Positions 54,295-62,221 of a stretch of DNA of 64,000 bases are shown here, in pieces. Each line of letters begins with the position of its first letter. Position 1 is the stretch's first letter. The stretch lies in the NCBI GenBank assembly GCA_963748545.1, contig CAVVJO010000035.1:124001-188000 (forward strand). Direction: 5' to 3'. The translations under genes were made by a program, and so were the position numbers. The stretch comes from Roseiarcus sp963748545 (GTDB lineage: Bacteria; Pseudomonadota; Alphaproteobacteria; Rhizobiales; Beijerinckiaceae). Below the pieces are notes generated by a model. It was not told the DNA's origin and made no database searches. It saw only the letters and a list, made by a program, of their open reading frames with translations.

Positions 54295-55503
54295 GTGAGA
54301 CAGTTCACACGCATGCTGACCGCAGCCGGAGCGCTCTGTGCGGTCGTCGCGGCGCAAGCGGCTCAGGCCGCGTCCGACAAGGTGGTGATCGGCGATATCG
54401 ACGACATGTCGGGGCCTTACGCCGACGTTATCGGCGCTGGGGGTGTTGAGGCGATCAAGATGGCGATCGCCGATTTTGGCGGAACCGTTCTTGGCAAGCC
54501 GATCGAAATTCTGACCGCCGACCATCAGAACAAGCCAGACATCGGTCAACAGAAGTTCCGCGAATGGGCCGACACCGGCGGCATGACGATGACGCTCGGC
54601 GGGTCCAACACCGGGGTCAGCCTCGCAATCGCCGCCGCGGTCAACGAGAAGCATATCCCGTTCTTCGCCATCGGCGCGGCGGGCGCGCAGCTCACGGGCA
54701 AGAATTGTAACCCGTACACGATTCACTACGGCTACGACACCAAGGCGCTGGCCAACGGCACGGCCAAGACCATTGTTGCGGACGGCGGCAAGAGCTGGTT
54801 CTTCCTCACCGCCGACTATGCCTTCGGCAAGCAACTGGAGGCGGACGCCTCGGACATCGTGAAGTCGGGCGGCGGCAGCGTCGTCGGCGACGTGCGCGTG
54901 CCGCTTGGAACGTCCGACTTCTCCTCGTACCTGTTGCAGGCGCAAGGGTCGGGCGCCCAGGTGCTGGGCCTCGCCAACGCGGGCGCGGACTTCTCCAATT
55001 CGCTCAAAGCCGCCGCCGAATTCGGCCTGACCAAGAGCATGAAACCGGCGGCGCTCCTCGTTTTCCTGAGCGACATCCACGCCGTCGGGCTCGACATCGC
55101 GCAGGGGCTGATCCTCACCGACGGCTGGTATTGGGATCTTGACGACCGCACCCGTGCGTTCGCCAAGCGGTTTTATGAAAAGGTCAAGCGGGAGCCGACA
55201 ATGCCGCAGGCCGCCTATTATTCGGCGACGCTGACCTATCTGAACGCGGTCAAGGCGGCGGGCACGACCGACGCCGACAAGGTGATGGACGAACTGCACA
55301 AGATGAAGATCGACGACGCGTTCACCCAGAACGGGACGATCCGCGCCGACGGGCTGCTCGAGCACGACATGTATATCATGCAGGTGAAGTCGCCTTCGGA
55401 GTCGAAAGGCGAGTGGGACTACTACAAGCTCATCAAAACGATGAGCGGTGAAGAGGCGTTCGGCAAGCTTGCGGATTCAGCCTGCCCGCTGGTGAAGAAG
55501 TAG
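54295..55503 (+). CDS. ABC transporter substrate-binding protein, branched-chain amino acid type
   Basis: A 402-residue periplasmic type I binding protein. GTG at 54295 follows GGAGGAG; a signal peptide ends at AAQAAQA. DKVVIGDIDDMSGPYADVIG, LTADHQNKPDIGQQKFREWA, WFFLTADYAFGKQLEADAS and FTQNGTIRADGLLEHDMYIM are the LivJ-like pattern. No cognate permease or ATPase genes are next to it. It may serve a transporter elsewhere, for amino acids, amides or urea. Confidence 0.87.
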   Translation: MRQFTRMLTAAGALCAVVAAQAAQAASDKVVIGDIDDMSGPYADVIGAGGVEAIKMAIADFGGTVLGKPIEILTADHQNKPDIGQQKFREWADTGGMTMTLGGSNTGVSLAIAAAVNEKHIPFFAIGAAGAQLTGKNCNPYTIHYGYDTKALANGTAKTIVADGGKSWFFLTADYAFGKQLEADASDIVKSGGGSVVGDVRVPLGTSDFSSYLLQAQGSGAQVLGLANAGADFSNSLKAAAEFGLTKSMKPAALLVFLSDIHAVGLDIAQGLILTDGWYWDLDDRTRAFAKRFYEKVKREPTMPQAAYYSATLTYLNAVKAAGTTDADKVMDELHKMKIDDAFTQNGTIRADGLLEHDMYIMQVKSPSESKGEWDYYKLIKTMSGEEAFGKLADSACPLVKK

Positions 55504-55509
55504 TTTTTG

Positions 55510-55543
55510 GCAGGGCGCGGCGCGAGCCCGCGTTGCGCCCTGC
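55510..55543. terminator. hairpin between convergent genes
   Basis: A nine-base perfect stem GCAGGGCGC/GCGCCCTGC with an inner near-complementary part lies between the substrate-binding-protein stop (55503) and the proA stop (55550). T-runs are poor on both sides, so it is a structural terminator candidate only. Confidence 0.4.
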
Positions 55544-55549
55544 TCGGAC

Positions 55550-56842
55550 TCATGGCCGCGTCTGGCCATCGCCGTGAACCCGGTACTTGAATGTGCAGAG
55601 CTGCTCAACTCCGACCGGCCCGCGCGCATGCATGCGGCCGGTCGCGATGCCGATTTCCGCGCCGAAGCCGAATTCGCCGCCGTCGGCGAATTGGGTCGAC
55701 GCGTTGTGAAGCACAATCGCGGAGTCGACCTCATTGAGGAACCTCGCCGCGGCCGCCTTGTCCTCGGTGACGATGCAGTCGGTGTGATGCGAACCGTACG
55801 TCTCGATGTGGTTGATCGCCGCCTCGAGGCTGTCCACCACGCGGACCGAGATGATCGCGTCGAGATATTCGGCGCGCCAGTCCTCCTCGCTCGCCGGCTT
55901 CACCCGGGCGTCGCTTTCCTGCGCGGCCCCATCGCCGCGAACCTCGCAGCCGGCGTCGATCAGAGCGTTGATAAGCGGCTGGAGCATGCACTCGGCGGTC
56001 GCCCGATGGACGAGTAAGGTCTCTGCGGCGCCGCAAACCCCGGTGCGACGCATCTTGGCGTTCACCACGATCTTGACCGCCTTGTCGAGGTCGGCCGCGC
56101 GGTCGACATAGACATGGACGATGCCCTCGAGATGGGCGAAGACCGGCACACGCGCCTCTCGCTGCACCCGATCGACGAGGTTCTTGCCGCCGCGGGGAAC
56201 GATGACGTCAAGCGCCCCGCCCAAACCCTTGAGCATTTCGCCGACGGCGGCGCGGGAGGAGAAGGGGGCCCGCGCGATCGCTGCTTCCGGCAGTCCGGCT
56301 TCGCGCAGCCCCGCCACCAGGCAAGCGTGAATCGCGGCCGAAGAGTGGAAGCTATCCGAGCCGCCGCGCAACACCACGGCGTTGCCGCTCTTCAGACAGA
56401 GCGCGCCTGCGTCCGCGGTGACGTTGGGGCGGCTCTCGTAAATGACCCCGACGACGCCGAGCGGCGTCGCCACGCGTTCAATCCTCAGGCCGTTTGGGCG
56501 GTTGAACGTCGCGAGCACGCGGCCGACGGGATCGGCGAGCGCAGCAATGGCCTCGAGACCTTCAGCCATCGCCTCGATGCGCGACGCGTTCAGCGCCAGC
56601 CGATCGAGGAACGCCGCGGTCAGTCCTTTGGCCTTGCCTTCGGCGAAGTCGAGCGCATTCGCCTTGAGGATATCCGACTGGCGTTCGCGCAGGTTTCGCG
56701 CCCCCGCCGTAATCGCCTGATTCCGTTGGGCGCCCGGCGAAATGGCGAGCACGCGTGCGGCGTTGCGCGCCCTGGCGCCGAGCTCCCGCATAGCGGCGCA
56801 AACTTCCGCATCGGAGTCCAGACGTTGAGCGACCGCTGACAT
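55550..56842 (-). CDS. proA: gamma-glutamyl phosphate reductase
   Basis: Second enzyme of proline synthesis, reducing gamma-glutamyl phosphate with NADPH. 430 residues and intact. GVVGVIYESRPNVTADAGAL and LKSGNAVVLRGGSDSFHSSA are cofactor motifs, MRRTGVCGAAETLLVHR contains the catalytic Cys, and GSHHTDCIVTEDKAAAARFL and DGGEFGFGAEIGIATGRMHA are signatures. ATG at 56842. proB is not adjacent. Confidence 0.95.
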   Translation of the reverse strand: MSAVAQRLDSDAEVCAAMRELGARARNAARVLAISPGAQRNQAITAGARNLRERQSDILKANALDFAEGKAKGLTAAFLDRLALNASRIEAMAEGLEAIAALADPVGRVLATFNRPNGLRIERVATPLGVVGVIYESRPNVTADAGALCLKSGNAVVLRGGSDSFHSSAAIHACLVAGLREAGLPEAAIARAPFSSRAAVGEMLKGLGGALDVIVPRGGKNLVDRVQREARVPVFAHLEGIVHVYVDRAADLDKAVKIVVNAKMRRTGVCGAAETLLVHRATAECMLQPLINALIDAGCEVRGDGAAQESDARVKPASEEDWRAEYLDAIISVRVVDSLEAAINHIETYGSHHTDCIVTEDKAAAARFLNEVDSAIVLHNASTQFADGGEFGFGAEIGIATGRMHARGPVGVEQLCTFKYRVHGDGQTRP

Positions 56843-56917
56843 GACAAGCTCCCGTGGAGCGAGGTTGATTATCGGAGTTGAGCCGCAAAGGCCACCGGCC
56901 CCACGCCCCGGTAAGGT

Positions 56918-57449
56918 TCAGGATTTCGGTCTGAACGCTATGCAGAAGTTCGGATCGGTTTCAAGGCGAACGCCCCCGATCAGGTCGATGCAATACGGGA
57001 CCGCCGCGAAAACCGCGTCGAGGCAGGTGCGGATCGCGGCGGGCTTGCCCGGCAGGTTGATGATGAGGCTCGACCCTCGCGTGCCGGCGATCTGACGCGA
57101 AAGGATCGCGGTCGGCACCTCCACGAGACTTCGTCGCCCGCATCAGTTCGCCAAAGCCTGGCAGCACGCGGTCACACACCGCCTCGGTCGCTTCAGGCGT
57201 GACGTCGCGGGGACTCGGTCCGGTGCCCCCGGTGGTCAAAATGAGCGCGCAGTCTTCGATGTCGGCGAGTTCGATGAGGGCGGTCTCGATCTTAGCGCGC
57301 TCGTCCGGCACGAGCCGCCGCACGGGGCGCCAGGGCGACGCAAGCAACTCTTTGAGCGCCGCCTCGATACCCGGCCCACCCTTGTCTTCATAGACGCCCT
57401 GTGACGCTCGGTCCGAAATGGTGACGACGCCAATGGGATGCTCCGACAA
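56918..57449 (-). CDS. mog: molybdopterin adenylyltransferase Mog/MoaB (one frameshift)
   Basis: Adenylylates molybdopterin for molybdenum insertion. TTG at 57449 has AGAGGA six bases upstream and begins with HPIGVVTISDRASQGVYEDK. CALILTTGGTGPSPRDVTPE is the MPT-binding signature. Near 57130 a one-base slip leads to VPTAILSRQIAGTRGSSLII and NLPGKPAAIRTCLDAVFAAV, the conserved end. About 177 residues. Lies between proA and the exosortase group on the same strand. Confidence 0.88.
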
Positions 57450-57492
57450 GACGTTCCTCTTTATTTCCAGAGCGTTCGCAACGACAAAGGCG

Positions 57493-57735
57493 CTAGTGGC
57501 GCACGATGATGTAGGTGTAACCGATCCCGGCCACGATGAGAACGATCGCAAGCGCATTGAGGTAAGGGTTTGCGGCTTGCAAGCCCGCGTTTCCCACTTG
57601 GTTTGCGATCGCGAAGGCCGCGGCGGGGAGCATGAAATGCGCAAGCACCTTCATCCCGCCCTCGGTAAACATGAAATATGTGAGAACCATGCACGCAAAA
57701 CACGTGACGGTGACAAAGTCATAAACAGTATGCAT
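57493..57735 (-). CDS. small membrane protein, XrtV sorting-system accessory type
   Basis: 80 residues with three hydrophobic helices (FVTVTCFACMVLTYFMF, FMLPAAAFAIANQVG, YLNALAIVLIVAGIGYTYII). Small proteins of this kind stand beside exosortase V genes and are annotated as XrtV accessory proteins; the match is from memory of family features. It lies 170 bases downstream of the exosortase on the same strand. Confidence 0.6.
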   Translation of the reverse strand: MHTVYDFVTVTCFACMVLTYFMFTEGGMKVLAHFMLPAAAFAIANQVGNAGLQAANPYLNALAIVLIVAGIGYTYIIVRH

Positions 57736-57905
57736 CCCGCCGCCCGCCCGAATTCATCCGTAGGTTCTGATCCGCTCGCCGCAGGACCGGTGAATTTGCA
57801 CCAAATCGACCCGATCCAAGCCCCCGATCGGGTTCGTGCTCCGATTCAGGTGGCGACTCCCCTGTCGAAGGTCCATGACGCCCGGATCGGCGGCTCAACC
57901 ATCGC

Positions 57906-58844
57906 TCATGCCGGTTTCGGCGCGCCAGGAGAGCGGAGAGTGGCGCGCTGGATCACGTATCCCGCAAAGATAAGCACACTGTCGAGAACGAAGAACAAGA
58001 TCAGCGCAAAAACGAACAGCGCGATCCCGGTCATGTCGTGAAATAACCCCTCGACGTTATCGACTCCCATATAGTACGAACCCAATACCAACGCCATAAC
58101 GCGGAAAAGGTTCGCCATGATCGTGATCGGAATGATCGACAGAATCAGGAGAATCTTCCTGATCCAGCTTTTCTGTACGAATTCGTGAACATAAAAAACG
58201 CCAATCGCCGACAAGGCAAAGATCGAATTCATCCCAGAGCAGGCGTCTTTTACCATCAGCTCATACGAGCCGATCATGATCATCACGCCGTTTTGAGCGA
58301 TTGGATACCCGAGCGCGTAAAGAAAATTGGTGACGACGTCGGAAACCCACGCCTTTAACGGGACCGTGAACGCGTCCAAGATCCACCCTGGCGGCGGCAA
58401 GGAAAAAATCAGGAACGCCAGCGGAAAAGCGAAAAGGCGCGCGAGCGGCCAACCCCCGATCAACAAGAGGCAGGCCAGCAATACCGGAATTTGGGTCGCC
58501 GTTTCGATCAACAGGATATCCTGCGAGCGAGAGATCGCCATGAGCAAGAGCGACCCGACCAGGATGACCCACCCGGCGAAGGGCGCCGGCTTTTGGACAA
58601 TCTGCGCCAGCTTTCCGCGCTGCTGCCAGGCAAGCCACGCAGCCGCGAGCATGATCAGCGGTCCGTGACCCTCCTGCTCGGTTTGCCACGGACCCGCGGC
58701 CAGTCTCATGTAAGTCGGAAGATACGCGATCAGGAAGGCGGCGGCCATTCCGCCCAGAACAACCAGGGAGGAGCCGCCATCCCTGGCCCGAGCGGGCGTC
58801 ACAACTCTTTCCGAGGCGTTCGGCTTTATGGAGTCGACCGACAT
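57906..58844 (-). CDS. exosortase (XrtV-like)
   Basis: A multi-helix membrane transpeptidase of 312 residues that cuts and transfers PEP-CTERM proteins. Catalytic Cys202 is in MVKDACSGMNSIFALSAIG, Arg248 in IMANLFRVMALVLGSYYMG and His269 in VEGLFHDMTGIALFVFALIL, the standard exosortase triad. ATG at 58844 follows AGGGGTAGGAG. The neighbouring accessory gene and glycosyltransferase fit the known link between exosortases and exopolysaccharide. A substrate candidate is the PEP-CTERM protein at 1–1060. Confidence 0.9.
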   Translation of the reverse strand: MSVDSIKPNASERVVTPARARDGGSSLVVLGGMAAAFLIAYLPTYMRLAAGPWQTEQEGHGPLIMLAAAWLAWQQRGKLAQIVQKPAPFAGWVILVGSLLLMAISRSQDILLIETATQIPVLLACLLLIGGWPLARLFAFPLAFLIFSLPPPGWILDAFTVPLKAWVSDVVTNFLYALGYPIAQNGVMIMIGSYELMVKDACSGMNSIFALSAIGVFYVHEFVQKSWIRKILLILSIIPITIMANLFRVMALVLGSYYMGVDNVEGLFHDMTGIALFVFALILFFVLDSVLIFAGYVIQRATLRSPGAPKPA

Positions 58845-58921
58845 CTCCTACCCCTTCTTCCTGAAACCGCACTTCGGCAGCCGCGCCAGACCCCCTTTCG
58901 ACAGCGCTCGGCGGCGGCTAG

Positions 58922-60385
58922 TCAATGAGCGTTCTCAGCGGCAAAAACTACAAATACAGTCCTTATCATAATTGAGAAATCCAGCCAAATACTCCAGTTG
59001 TTAATGTACCAGAGGTCCAGCTCGACCCTCTGCTGCATTTTATCAAGCGTGTCCGTTTCCCCCCTCGCGCCGCGAACCTGCGCCCATCCTGTGATGCCTG
59101 ACTTAACGTGGTGCCTAAAGGCATACTTTTCTATTGTCGACGTGAAGTACCGATCGTGGGCGGAGGCATGCGGCCGGGGTCCGACAATCGACATGTCTCC
59201 ATATACGACGTTCAGTAGTTGAGGCAATTCATCGATGCTCAAACGTCGGATCCAGTATCCGACGCGCGTGACGCGATCGTCGTCCCTCTTCGCCTGTCGC
59301 ACCACGTCGCCGTTTTCCATGACGGTCATCGATCGAAACTTGTATATCCCGAACGGCCGGCCATTGAAGCCATGGCGTGTCTGGCGAAAGAACACCGGAC
59401 CGTTCGAGTCCAGCTTGATAGCGACGGCAACGGCGGCCATGAGAGGCGCCAGAACGACCAACGCTGTCACCGCAACCACGATGTCGACCAGCCGCTTCAC
59501 AACTTGCTCGGCCGGGGAGAGGGCTGCTCTTTGAAGCTCGATCGCGACGGTGTCGCCGATATCGCTGTGGGCTCTCTGGAACAGCTGCGCCAGCGTCCCA
59601 AACGGCACGAGGGTTACTGGCAGCGGGAGCACGCGCAAACGCCGGGCGATCGCGCGAAGTTGGGTCATGCGCTCGGGGTCGACGAACAGCAGGACCTCTT
59701 CGATGTTGGACGTGCGGCACATCGAGATCACGTCGTCAACGATCTCATCCGGAGGGCCGTCTGCGGGAATCGGAAAATGGGCGAGAATGTGGTACCCGTA
59801 TCGACTTAGATTTTCGATGAAGCGGTGCGGAACCGCTTCCTCGCAAGTCATGCTGACGACGGTTCGGCCCCGCAGCGCTCCGCTCTCCAGCGCGCGGGGC
59901 AGCGTTGCGCGCCAAACGACCCGATGAAGGAGCAACGCGACCGCGCCCAGCGCCCAAAACAGCAAAATGTCGCCTCGGGAGAGATCGTGGCTCACCCCCC
60001 ACGTAAACACGCCGGACGCGAGAATGAGGAACGCTCCGCACCAGGCGCTCAGCACGCTCCTGGCCTGGTCGTCGATCACGACCAGCCTCGCAGGACTGTA
60101 AAGCTTCTGAATGCGCATCGCGGCGACAAACAGCACAGCGACGAACATCGCCGCCGCGATCGTGTGAGAAAATTCGCCTTCGAACTCCACGGGTATATCG
60201 TGATACAGCGATTCCGCACCGATCGCCGACAAGACGATAATCGCCAAATCGATCACCACCGCAATCGTCGGGATAGCGGCATAAGAGATCGGCAACCGCC
60301 AACGCCGGTCGGTAGACCGATTGGACAGCGCCGCGGCGGACAGCCGCGTTTCAGACTTGGGCGTTACTTCGGTGTCCGTCGTCAT
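58922..60385 (-). CDS. exopolysaccharide polyprenyl glycosylphosphotransferase
   Basis: Transfers a sugar-1-phosphate to undecaprenyl phosphate to start a polysaccharide repeat. About 487 residues: four to five N-terminal helices, a nucleotide-binding-like middle (SNIEEVLLFVDPERMTQLRA) and a C-terminal catalytic domain with VVFRQ-like PVFFRQTRHGFNGRPFGIYK, FRSMTVMENGD, RRLSIDELPQLLNVVYGDMS and IVGPRPHASAHD. ATG at 60385 is favoured for its methionine, but its AAGGGG is only three bases away; GTG at 60418 in frame is an alternative. Precedes the exosortase gene by 77 bases. Confidence 0.9.
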   Translation of the reverse strand: MTTDTEVTPKSETRLSAAALSNRSTDRRWRLPISYAAIPTIAVVIDLAIIVLSAIGAESLYHDIPVEFEGEFSHTIAAAMFVAVLFVAAMRIQKLYSPARLVVIDDQARSVLSAWCGAFLILASGVFTWGVSHDLSRGDILLFWALGAVALLLHRVVWRATLPRALESGALRGRTVVSMTCEEAVPHRFIENLSRYGYHILAHFPIPADGPPDEIVDDVISMCRTSNIEEVLLFVDPERMTQLRAIARRLRVLPLPVTLVPFGTLAQLFQRAHSDIGDTVAIELQRAALSPAEQVVKRLVDIVVAVTALVVLAPLMAAVAVAIKLDSNGPVFFRQTRHGFNGRPFGIYKFRSMTVMENGDVVRQAKRDDDRVTRVGYWIRRLSIDELPQLLNVVYGDMSIVGPRPHASAHDRYFTSTIEKYAFRHHVKSGITGWAQVRGARGETDTLDKMQQRVELDLWYINNWSIWLDFSIMIRTVFVVFAAENAH

Positions 60386-60998
60386 AGTCCCCTTCGCTTC
60401 GTCTCGTCGCACCACCACGACGGGCGTCGCCGCCCCCGTTTAACACACTTCCCGACGATGTCGCTTTTATGAGCCCCCGAGTCTTTATATGCCTTAAGTG
60501 CAAATTTTCCGCCTCCCCCGGCGTAGCCCCGTCGCGCGGCGTCACTTTAAGCGAACGAGGTTACAAAAAAAAGCTGGCCGCCCCGGCCTGGCGGAAACCC
60601 GGCGAGTCCCAGTAACGCATCGGGTTTTGCGTGAGGATATCGGTATGCTCCCTCTATTGGTCAGGATTGGCGCGCGCTTCCGATCCCACAAACGCTCTGG
60701 CCCCCCTCCCTTTCTGAAACGCCATGGCGGAGCGCGCATCTGGCGGGTGCGTCGCTCAGAAAGCCAAGATTATTGCGGGATTAAGGGCGAGTTGGCCTAA
60801 GTCTCGCTCTTGGCGCTTCTCAGGCTATTACAAATCCAGGACGCGCGGCTCGACTTCGCCGCTAGACCCCCTGGCCTCTTCGAGAAGCGCGCCAGATCAA
60901 ATTTCGGTGAACCTCATTTCCGCCTGGCAAGAGATGGTATTTGCCTTTGGTCGGTGGCATACGGCGAAACATCGCGTGGGCGGGAAAGGCTTTTTCGG
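60386..60998. other. long intergenic region between divergent polysaccharide and efflux genes
   Basis: 613 bases between the glycosylphosphotransferase and RND adaptor starts. The part near 60435–60520 is A/T-rich (AGTCTTTATATGCCTTAAGT) and likely holds promoters. Short open frames exist, but their composition is arginine-rich and family-free, as expected of non-coding frames. AAAGG at 60983–60987 serves the adaptor start. Confidence 0.45.
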
Positions 60999-62216
60999 AT
61001 GCGCTTGGGTCGAGCGATTGGCGCTCTCGGTTTGGTGCTCGCTGTTATAGCCGCTTACGGACTTTACGCGCCCCAGGCGGTCGACGGATGGTCGCCTGGA
61101 CTGGGCGCTTTGGCGCACCGTTACCATGAGCAGATTTGGGGCAAGGCGACCCAGGCAGCGGCCACGGCTTCAAGAGACCAGACGAGGCCCCTCGAGGGCG
61201 TCGCGCCGATTGCGGTGTCCGTCACGCCGGCGAAGCGCGCCGATTTTCCGATCGTGCTCGAAAGCCTTGGCCAGGTTCAGCCTTATAACACCGTATTGGT
61301 GCGTGCGCGGGTGGACGGCGAGATCATCAAGATCGGGTTCAAGGAAGGACAGATCGTCCAGCAGGGCGATCTCCTTGCCCAGATCGACCCGCGGCCCTTC
61401 CAGGCCGCGCTCGATCAGGCGGTCGCGAAAAAGGCTCAAGACGAATCCACGCTCGCAAACGCAAAGCTTGATCTCACCCGTTACACCACGCTTGCGAAGC
61501 AAAGCTTCGCGACGGAGCAGCAGCTGGACACCCAGAATGCTCTCGTCAACCAGTTGACCGCCACGATCGCCGCCGACGCTGCGGCGATCGACGCCGCGAA
61601 GGTCCAGCTCGGCTACACGACGATTCGCGCGCCGCTGACGGGGCGCGCCGGCTTCCGGCTCATTGACGAGGGAAACCTGGTCAACGCCGGGCAGCAGACC
61701 GGCATCGTCACCATCGCCCAGCTCCAGCCGATTGCGGTCATCTTCACCGAACCGCAGGAATATGTCGAACGGATAAACCAGGAATTGGCGGCCGGCCCTC
61801 CAGTCGTGACCGTCCTCAATACCGACGGGGCGAAGATCGCCGCCGGCAATCTGACGATCAGCGACAATCAAGTCGACCTCGCGACGGGGACAATACGGCT
61901 GAAGGCGGAATTCGATAACAAGGACAACGCCCTCTGGCCCGGCCTCGCCGTGACGACCCGGCTGCAGCTCGGCGTCATGAAGGATGTCGTCGTCGTCCCT
62001 GCGGATACGATCCAGCGTGGAAACAAGGGCTTTTTCGTCTACGTTGTCGGCGACGACAGCCGAGCGGCGGTCCGACAGGTGAAAGTCGCTCGCCAGGATG
62101 CGGCCACGGCGGTCGTCTCCGAGGGTCTCCATGAGGGGGAGCGGGTGGTGACTGCCGGAGAATTCTTGCTGCAACCCGGCGCGCTGGTCTCCATCGACAG
62201 CGCCAGCGGGAGCTGA
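60999..62216 (+). CDS. RND efflux periplasmic adaptor (membrane fusion protein)
   Basis: 405 residues. ATG at 60999 begins MRLGRAIGALGLVLAVIAAY, an uncleaved-anchor-type N-terminus. VLESLGQVQPYNTVLVRARV, GFKEGQIVQQGDLLAQIDPR and TTIRAPLTGRAGFRLIDEGN are the lipoyl halves around a coiled-coil hairpin; DVVVVPADTIQRGNKGFFVY is the membrane-proximal part. MdtA-like. It ends five bases before the permease ATG. Confidence 0.92.
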   Translation: MRLGRAIGALGLVLAVIAAYGLYAPQAVDGWSPGLGALAHRYHEQIWGKATQAAATASRDQTRPLEGVAPIAVSVTPAKRADFPIVLESLGQVQPYNTVLVRARVDGEIIKIGFKEGQIVQQGDLLAQIDPRPFQAALDQAVAKKAQDESTLANAKLDLTRYTTLAKQSFATEQQLDTQNALVNQLTATIAADAAAIDAAKVQLGYTTIRAPLTGRAGFRLIDEGNLVNAGQQTGIVTIAQLQPIAVIFTEPQEYVERINQELAAGPPVVTVLNTDGAKIAAGNLTISDNQVDLATGTIRLKAEFDNKDNALWPGLAVTTRLQLGVMKDVVVVPADTIQRGNKGFFVYVVGDDSRAAVRQVKVARQDAATAVVSEGLHEGERVVTAGEFLLQPGALVSIDSASGS

Positions 62217-62221
62217 GCGGA

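Noticed and set aside
60498..60800. A 100-residue open frame in the long intergenic region
   Set aside because: Arginine-rich composition, no ribosome site and no family resemblance.
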